A stretch of DNA of 12,029 nt, taken from NCBI GenBank assembly GCA_026770585.1, contig MU646747.1, positions 4,134-16,162 of the forward strand, in the 5' to 3' direction. The notes under the pieces are model-generated. The model was not told where the DNA came from. It ran no database searches and saw only the letters and a list, made by a program, of their open reading frames with translations. The position numbers and the translations under genes were made by a program. This DNA comes from Baffinella frigidus. Its lineage: Eukaryota; Cryptophyceae; Cryptomonadales; Baffinellaceae. This document shows positions 1 through 6,800 of the stretch, piece after piece (positions within the stretch are counted from its first letter, which is position 1; each line of letters starts with the position of its first letter).

Positions 1-96
1 CTTGATCCCATACACCCTACACCTGAGCACTGCTTGATCCCACACACCCTACACCTGAGCACTGCTTGATCCCATACACCCTACACCTGAGCACTA
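1..96. repeat. 32-bp tandem repeat, three units
   Basis: Units at 1-32, 33-64 and 65-96 start CTTGATCCCA and carry TACACCCTACACC. They differ at one or two bases. The unit resembles telomere-like heptamer DNA joined to a CTGATCC piece that may derive from the exon 9 donor edge (CTGATCG). Confidence 0.9.
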
Positions 97-118
97 CCCG
101 ATTCCCCGGATGGAATAC

Positions 119-197
119 CTGATCGCAGAGGCGGGCGGTGGCGTTGAACACCCGCAGCATCGGCACGAGCCCGTTGGCGGTCCCGTTGCTCTTGGGC
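119..197 (-). pseudogene. Partial copy of RNR1 exon 9 (3' 79 bases with donor)
   Basis: It reads [26 protein letters not shown]-like and ends in CAG|GTATTC. One base differs from the true exon over 79 (GGGCGG for GGGCCG). Its 5' edge is preceded by GATGAG, so it could act as a cassette exon, but inserting it would repeat 26 residues of the barrel. It most likely stays in the spliced-out intron. Confidence 0.85.
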
Positions 198-198
198 C

Positions 199-294
199 TC
201 ATCCCACAACCCCTACACCTGACAACATACCTGATCCCACAACCCCTACACCTGAGAACATACCTGATCCCACAACCCCTACACCTAACCACCA
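199..294. repeat. 33-bp tandem repeat, about three units
   Basis: Unit begins CCTGATCCCACAACCCCTAC and repeats at a spacing of 33 bases. The homologous place in the second duplicon (584-646) has one unit fewer. The start CCTGATC again equals the exon 9 donor edge. Confidence 0.85.
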
Positions 295-295
295 C

Positions 296-408
296 CTGAT
301 CGCAGAGCCTCGCCGTGCGGGGATCTTGCTGAGGTGCAGGGTTGATGGGTGAGGGGTTTGGGAATGATGCCTGATCGCACAGGCGGGCCGTGGCGTTGAA
401 GACCCGCT
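296..408 (-). pseudogene. Two short copies of the exon 9 donor edge
   Basis: 296-318 (ending LCDQ-like, CAG|GTGGTG) and 371-408 (CAG|GCATCA, donor base changed). A third, homologous to the first, lies at 648-668. All keep the CTGATCGCA(G/C)A core on the plus strand. Confidence 0.7.
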
Positions 409-503
409 CAGAATCGCCAACCCTCAACCCCCACCGTGAACCCTCAACCCTGGACCCCCTCATCCCTCAACCCTAAGTCCTAAGCCCAGAACGTGAGCAC
501 TAC

Positions 504-582
504 CTGATCGCAGAGGCGGGCCGTGGCGTTGAACACCCGCAGCATCGGCACGAGCCCGTTGGCGGTCCCGTTGCTCTTGGGC
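504..582 (-). pseudogene. Partial copy of RNR1 exon 9 (3' 79 bases with donor)
   Basis: No difference from the matching part of the true exon at 720-798 that I can see, including silent sites. It ends in donor CAG|GTAGTG. Such identity implies a recent duplication or gene conversion. Confidence 0.87.
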
Positions 583-719
583 CTCATCCCACAACCCCTA
601 CACCTGAGAACATACCTGATCCCACAACCCCTACACCTAACCACCACCTGATCGCAGAGCCTCGCCGTTCGGGAATCTTGCTCAGGTGTAGGGTTAATGG
701 ATGAGGGGTTATGGGATAC

Positions 720-830
720 CTGATCGCAGAGGCGGGCCGTGGCGTTGAACACCCGCAGCATCGGCACGAGCCCGTTGGCGGTCCCGTTGCTCTTGGGCAT
801 GTATGACCCACGCGCCCGGATTGAGTGCAC
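720..830 (-). CDS. RNR1: RNR1 exon 9: specificity loops
   Basis: Codons 331-367 ([20 protein letters not shown]...[14 protein letters not shown]). It covers the loop 1 region (IRARGSY; Arg335 equals human Arg256) and stops at Gln367, which equals Gln288 at the start of loop 2, the element that couples effector to substrate choice. Acceptor CACTAG|GTGCAC, donor GATCAG|GTATCC, phase 0. The following exon should begin with GGNKRPG-like coding and lies left of the window. Two near-identical 79-base copies of the 3' part lie in the next intron. Confidence 0.91.
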
Positions 831-3800
831 CTAGTGTGGGGGTTGGGGGTTGGGGTTGTGAGGTGTGGGGTTTATTGTGTGTTGATAATTGTTTAGGGTT
901 TAGGGTTTAGGGTTTAGGGTTTAGGGTTTAGGGTTTAGGGTTTAGGGTTTAGGGTTAAGGGTTGAGGGTAGTCAACGATGGGAGGGCCGCAGGGCTTTTT
1001 GGGTTAACGGTTTCGAGTTTCGGGTTTCGCGATGCTGCGCGGGTCCTACATGCCCTAGAGGCAACGGCGCCGCTAACGGACCCCCTCGCGCGGAGTGAGT
1101 GCTCCTAGTGTGGGGGTTTGGTTTCGGTTTGGGGTGTGTAGGGTGTAGGGTTGATCATCTAGGGCGTAGGGTTTCGCACCGAGATGCCGATGCCGCCCGC
1201 GTCAGAAGAGATGTTCGCGCACTGCCGGAGCGTCGCGTAGATGGGTGTGGGTTGTAGAGTGTAGGGTGTAGGGTGTAGGGTGTAGGGTGTAGGGTGTAGG
1301 GTGTAGGGTGTAGGGTGTAGTGTATAGGGTTCAGGGTCCAGGGTGTAGGGTGTAGGGTGTAGGGTGCAGGGAGTAGGGTGTAGGGTTGATCATCTAGGGT
1401 GTAGGGTTTCGCACCGAGATGCCGATGCCGCCCGCGTCCGAGGAGATGTTCGCGCACTGCCGGAGCGTCGCGTAGATGCCGTCAATTGTGTCATCCTGTG
1501 ATTGGGGGAGGAGGTGTTGGGGTAGTGTTTTGTGTTTTGTGTGCTGTGTTTTGGGGTCCAGAGTTTGGGGTGTAGGGGTTTAGGGGTTGGGGGTTAAGGA
1601 AATAGGGTGGCGTAGATGCCGTCTATTGTGTCATCCTGTGTTTGGTGTTTGGTGTTTGGTGTTTAGGGTTTGGGGTTGCCGTCTATTGTGTGATCCTGGG
1701 ATGGGGAGGAGGCAGTAGGGCTTGCGGGTTATCAAATTCGAGCAGCCGTTTTTTTTCATAGTGGGTGTAACAATTTTTTTTCTTTAGTGACTACACCGAG
1801 TGTGTAAACGCTCTACTATGTCGTCCTGGCACGAGAAGGACCTTTGAGCGTTTGGGCTTGCGGTTTGGTGTTTGGGGTACACCTGCATCTGGAGAAGAAA
1901 GCAGAGGATAGGAGCTGGTTGCGCAACCAGCTAGGGTCTACAGTTTAGGGTGCAGTGTCTAGGGTCTAGGGTCCCGGCGTTGGACAGCGTCGGCGTCACC
2001 CTGCACCCTACACCCTTCACCCTCCCCAGACCCTAGACACTGCACCCTAGACCCTAGACCCTAGACACTGCAACTGTAGACCCTATGGCGTCGCGTGCTT
2101 TCAAAACCTCATAGGCATCAGCTAACCGGATAATCCACACGCCCTACGGTAGGCAACCCGTGAAAAAAACATCTCATTAGCCCCAGGGCTATCCTGCCGG
2201 AACGTGGCGCAATTCCCACCGGAAAATGCCTTCGTAGGCGGGTGTGGGGACGGCGGGGGGACCTGTGCCACCTTCTCAGCTTTGCTCATCTCGGCAGACA
2301 TCGCGCCGTGCTCTGGCACTCAACCCTCACACTCTCCCCCAACTAGACACCAACACCCTCCACACTGCACACCTGCATCTGGAGGAGGAAGTACGACGAG
2401 AGCTGGTTGCGCGGGGTCCCGGCGTCGAAGAGCGTCGGCGTGTTCGCGTGTGTCAACCATACACCCCTACACTCTCCGAAACCTTGAACCCTGCACCACA
2501 CCCTGCACCCTCACCCCTCCTTCAACCCTGCACCACACCCTGCAACCTCACCCCTGCACCACACCCTCACCGCCACACCTCCCTTACACCCTCAACTCTC
2601 AAGTCGCACGCCTAGGCCGTACACCGTACACCCTGCACCACACTTCGCAAACCCTGCACCACGAACCTGCATCTGGAGGAGGAAGCACGACGAGAGCTGG
2701 TTGCGCGGCGTCCCGGCGTTGAAGAGCGTCGGCGTCGCGTGCGTGAAGAACTTCAGCGACATCAGCTCGTACCTGGGTTTAGGGTTTAGGGTTTAGGGTT
2801 TAGGGTTTAGGGTTTAGGGTTTCCACGCCAGACTGGAGGAAGGGGTAGCCTTGTAAAGGCCTATAATACCCCCCTCGACGCACGCGTGCGTGAAGAATTT
2901 GAGCGACATCAGCTCGTACCTGGGTGCACAATCGCACAGGGGTTATTTCGGATAGGGTTCAGGGTTCGCAGGTTAGGGATTAGGGTTCACGGATTCGGGA
3001 TTAGAGCTGAAGAACGAGGGCGTCGCGTGCGTGAAGAATTTCAGCGACATCAGCTCGTATCTGGGTTTAGGGTTAAGGGTGTAGGGTTTAGGGTTTGGGG
3101 TTTGGGGTTTGGGGTTTATGGTTTATGGTTTATGGTTTAGGGTTCAGGGTTTAGGGTTTAGGGATCAGGGTTCAAGGTTTAGTGTCGAGGGTTTACGTCT
3201 GAAGGGCGGACTCAACGTCCTTCTGGTGAATCCCGACTCTCTTTTCAACAGGACTATTCTCAAGTTGACACCCTCTGGGTTTGCGGTACAAATCCGTCAA
3301 CTTTCGGGCAAAAAGAGGGCGGGTGGGGAGAGTTTACGTCTGGAGGGCGGACTTTGTCTAAGTCGACATTCTGCTTTTCCGGTACAAATTCGTCAACTTT
3401 GGGCGAAAAGAGACAAATCCGTCAATTTTGGGGTGAAAAGAGAGCTGGTGGGGAGAGTAGAATTAGGGTTTAGGGTTGAGGTTTAGGGTTTAGGGTTTCG
3501 GGTTTAGGGTTTAGGGTTTAGGGTTCAGGGATTAGAGTTCATGGTTTAGGGTTTAGGGTTAGGGTCAGAGTTGAGGGTTTACGTCTGGAGGGCGGACTCA
3601 CTGTCTTCCTGGTGGATCCCGACCCTCTTTTCGTTAGTCAAAAAGAACTATTCTTAAGTTGAAACTCTGGTTCTGCGGTATAAATCCGTCAACTTTGGGG
3701 CGAAAAGAGGGCTGGTGGGGAGATTATACTAAGGGTCTAGGGTCTAGGGTCTAGGGTCTGGGTGGGAGAGTATACGTCTGGAGGGCAGACTCAATGTCCT

Positions 3801-6800
3801 CCTGGTGGATCCCGACCCTCTTTTCAAAGAGACAATTCTCAACTTGACACTCTGGTTTTGCGGTACAAATCCGTCAACTTTGGGGCGAAAAGAGGGCTGG
3901 TTGGGAGAGTATACTGAGGGTTTAGGGCTTAGGTTTTTTGGTTTTTGGTTTAGGGTTTACGTCTGGAGGGCGGACTCAATGTCTTCCTGGTGGATCCCGA
4001 CCGCCACCCGCATGAACATGTCCTGTAGAGAGCGTTTGGGGTTTGGGGTTTGGGGTTTGGGGTTTGGGGTTTGGGGTTTGGGGTTTGGGGTTTGGGGTCC
4101 TGCACAGAGGGTTTCGGGTTTCGGGATTTCAGATGACATCTCATCTCGGAAGATGACTGTTCAGATGACATCTCATCTCGGAAGATAACTGAATCAATTC
4201 CTTTTCGATAGGGGGCTGCATAGAAGAAATTAGTTAGGGCATAGTAAATTCAATTAGGCTTCCTAATTGAATGAAAACGCTAATTAGGGAACTGATTCAG
4301 TTATCTTTCGAGATGACATCGATCATGCACCTGGGAGCGTGTGATGAAGAACCTCTTTTCCAAGGTCAAACCGATCCAGAATGAGATTGATGATGGACCT
4401 GGGGACGCTCAATGATTTCGGCGTTGGCGCGCAGGAGGTACGCCTTCTTGAGCGTCGTGCAAAGGAATTACTTAGGGGGGCCTACGAGTTAATTAGGCGC
4501 CTAATTGATCGATGGCTAATTAATTAGGCCGCCTAATTAATCAATGAGGCCGCCTAATTAATCAGTTGGGCCGCCTAATTAATCAATTAGAAGAAGAAGA
4601 AGAAGAAGAAGAACCTGGGGGCGCTCGATGATTTCGCCGTTGGCGCGCAGGAGGTACGCCTTTTCGAGCGTCTTGTACCTTTTCGAGGGGTTGGGGGGTT
4701 TGAGGTTTGAGGTTTGAGCTGGAGAGTTTTGAGTTAGGGTTCGGGGTTTGGGGCGGAAGGGTTGGTGGTTGGTGGTTGGGGGTTGGGGGTTGGGGGTTGG
4801 GAGTTGGGAGTTGGGGGTTGGGGTGTGGGGTTTGGGGATGACTGTTCAGGGTGTAGGGTGCAGGGTGTGTGGGGGTTGCTCGTACCCAGATGCGAAGACC
4901 GCTCTAGGTGTAAAAATAAATCGTCAGGGTTTGATGGGGTTTGCTTGTACCCGAAGTAGTCGAAGGAGAAGTCGCGCTCGTACGTCACGCCCCGGAATTA
5001 CATAGGGGATCCTAAGAGTTAATTAGGCCGCCTAATTGATCGATGCCGAATTAATTAGGCCGCCCAAATTACGCGGCCTGATTGGGGTGGCAGGGGGTGC
5101 ACCCGAAGTAGTCGAAGGAGAAGTCGCGCTCGTACGTAACGGCCCCGTCGAATTTCTCAGCATGCTCAGCCTGCCGAGTAGAGTTATCACTACATGAGTT
5201 TCGGGTAAGTTCGGGCGGAAAGAGCAGTCCACACTCATAGGCCAACGTCCTGAAAATGGGGTAGTTGGGCCTACGGCATTGCCTAGGACCTCCTACCGTA
5301 GGCCGAGGGATCCTAGGACCAAAAAGTCTCGGCCTACGGTAGGAGGTCCTAGGCAATGCCGTAGGCCTAACTATCCCATTTTCAGGCCGTTACCCTATTA
5401 ACACAGCGGGTTACGAAGGGATTTTCGGGCTCGAGTAGAGCGGTGGCAGGTTCAGGGCTTCGGGTGTAGGGGCTTGGCTCTCGCATAACGATGACTTAGC
5501 GCACGGCTCCTGAACCCCTACACCGCTCCGTCGAACTTCTCAGCATGCCCCGTCTGCCTAGTGTGGAAGGAAAAGCTCCATAAACGGACCACGCCAGAAT
5601 GCTCGAGGGAAACCGACGCCTTATCCACGACAGATCTGTCGGCGTTGACTTAAGAATTCAAGGGGTTTCCCTTGAAAGATGTCAAAAGTGGATGTATCGA
5701 GTGCCCTGTGGCGTGGAATGGATAGCGATGCGCAGAAAAGCTGGCCGCTGGAATAATGCCAAACCGGCATTAAACGCGTGCTGACAATGAAGAGAAGAGT
5801 TATCACTACACAGAAGGATCGCGCTAGAAATAGCGAAGCACTTGTGCAGAGCGGTGAGGCCTCGCGAATATTCCACTGTTACTTCTTAAGTTAACAGAGG
5901 TTCCACTTTTGCTTTGAGACGTTCCACTCTCGACTTTTGTCTCGGTGGGCCGCGCTCTACATGGACGTGCGTAGAGCGGTGTGCAGCCAAGTTGGCCCCC
6001 GAAAAACAATAAAACGGCAAACGTTGAAAGTGTTTGACTCACCACGATGGCCGCGATGTTATCCGCGAGCTGGCTCTCAACACCGTAGTTCCTTGGTCAA
6101 ACGCCGGTCAACAAAACGATCAATTTAAATAATTAATTAATTAAATAAACACCTCAACCCTACACCAGAAACCCGGAGGGACAGCCTACCACGATGGCCG
6201 CGACGTTGTCCGCGATCTTGCTGTGCTGATGCCCGGTCGTCGGGTGGGTGAACTCGTGCAGTCGCTTTATCTTCTCCGAGAACGTCGTGTCCGTAACCTG
6301 AGAAAGAGGCGGGACCGGTTCACACAAAAATAGCGGCGCGGGTTACACAAAAATGCGGCGCGGTTTACACAAAACAAGCAGCGCGGTTTACACAAAAATA
6401 GCAGCGCGGTTTTCACAAAAATAGTTGATATCGGCTATGCCCGGTCGTCGGGTGGATGAATTCGTGGAGCCGCTTTATCTTCTCCGAGTACTTCGTGTCC
6501 GTAACCTGAGAGTTTCGGGGTTGATGATTTATTGTTTATTTATGTATTTATTATTGCACGGGCCCGCGTCAGCAGTAGGAACGGCCCGCCTCCGGAACAG
6601 CGCAGTTCACACAAAAATAGTCTCTGGGAACTTCGTGTCCGTAACCTGATCGTTCACGTGGGCGTTATCGAGCGCTGAAACTGCGACGAGGGGTGAGGGT
6701 GTCCACGCAAGAGTGTAGGGCTGACCTGGGAAAACAAGCCAGTTCACACGGAATGTGTAACAACTTTCCGAATTTTCGATTTTTCTGTGGGAAGAATGTC

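Larger units (their letters stand above)
1..719 (-). other. RNR1: RNR1 intron 9 (partial), rich in copies of exon 9
   Basis: Begins with donor GTATCC at 719 and runs off the window. It holds five partial direct copies of the exon 9 3' edge (119-197, 296-318, 371-408, 504-582, 648-668), C-rich 32-33-bp tandem repeats, and a larger duplication in which 119-369 repeats 504-719. No next-exon sequence is visible. Confidence 0.8.
831..1414 (-). other. RNR1: RNR1 intron 8
   Basis: Donor GTGCGA at 1414, acceptor CACTAG at 836-831. It contains an exon 8 copy (1180-1243), TGTAGGG arrays (1256-1322, 1337-1385), a TTTAGGG array (892-956) and a piece at 1030-1110 that I do not recognise. The sense strand is the C-rich one. 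Confidence 0.85.
1496..2666 (-). other. RNR1: RNR1 intron 7
   Basis: Donor GTTCGT at 2666, acceptor CACAG at 1500-1496. In sense order it holds two copies of the exon 7 3' edge (2443-2373; 1930-1883, with a detached piece 1997-1971), then two copies of the exon 8 5' edge (1695-1678; 1635-1610). C-rich heptamer tracts fill 1990-2080 and 2460-2660. 2085-2340 shows nothing I recognise except a CCCTACGGTAGG motif at 2141. Confidence 0.85.
3197..3815 (-). pseudogene. Four copies of the exon 6 donor edge
   Basis: 3197-3236, 3338-3354, 3583-3622 and 3776-3815. Each matches the DPPGRH-region to ALQT codons and keeps CAGAC|GTAAAC, or GTATAC in the last. Three stop at the same point (CCCGAC on the plus strand), where the inverted-repeat element begins. 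Confidence 0.9.
2773..3960 (-). other. RNR1: RNR1 intron 6: composite array
   Basis: Donor GTAAAC at 3960, acceptor CCCAG at 2777-2773. Sense order: four copies of the exon 6 3' edge alternating with a small inverted-repeat element (81-89 bp where complete) and CCCTAAA tracts, then two copies of the exon 7 5' edge. Both intron ends are telomere-like: GTAAACCCTAAACC at the start, CTAAACCCAG at the end. Confidence 0.85.
4023..4614 (-). other. RNR1: RNR1 intron 5
   Basis: Donor GTTCTT at 4614, acceptor CTACAG at 4028-4023. Sense order: (TTC)n, a palindrome-rich TTAATTAGGC block, a near-complete exon 5 copy (4462-4399), a ten-base trace of another (about 4331-4340), an inverted-repeat element (4130-4320), then a CCCCAAA array. 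Confidence 0.83.
4679..5102 (-). other. RNR1: RNR1 intron 4
   Basis: Donor GTGCAC at 5102, acceptor AAAAG at 4683-4679. It contains a palindromic block (4993-5090), an exon 4 copy (4951-4988), and a TTGGGGG-type array (4762-4830). Confidence 0.82.
5171..6189 (-). other. RNR1: RNR1 intron 3
   Basis: Donor GTAGGC at 6189, acceptor GGCAG at 5175-5171. It contains an exon 3 donor-edge copy (6043-6074), an exon 4 acceptor-edge copy (5524-5553), the long hairpin 5244-5391, and a smaller inverted pair around 5437-5458 and 5510-5527. 5570-6030 holds nothing I recognise; short open frames there have no family features. Confidence 0.82.

Noticed and set aside
1-294. CRISPR-like array from 32-33-bp repeats
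   Set aside because: Units are directly adjacent with no spacers, and the context is a eukaryotic intron.
119-582. Alternative cassette exons for RNR1
   Set aside because: The copies are truncated at their 5' side; including one would repeat barrel residues and destroy the fold.
892-956. Chromosome end (true telomere)
   Set aside because: The array is short, flanked on both sides by exons of one gene, and accompanied by many degenerate variants; it is interstitial.
1155-1457. Minus-strand frame with [10 protein letters not shown] repeats
   Set aside because: Heptamer translation in the wrong frame over exon 8 and its copy.
3109-3486. Long plus-strand frame with repeats such as [11 protein letters not shown]
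   Set aside because: The protein is only the translation of TTTAGGG/TTTGGGG variants inside intron 6; no domain or codon bias.
4399-4462. True exon 5
   Set aside because: No AG at its 5' edge and a poorer match to RRM1 than 4615-4678.
5599-5784. Small plus-strand ORF in intron 3
   Set aside because: 61 codons, no family features, and an overlapping frame of similar size on the other strand.
6653-6690. Extra exon reading [14 protein letters not shown] joined to exon 3
   Set aside because: Exon 2 to exon 3 aligns to RRM1 with no gap without it; it is a diverged fragment of the exon 2 edge next to an exon 3 edge copy.
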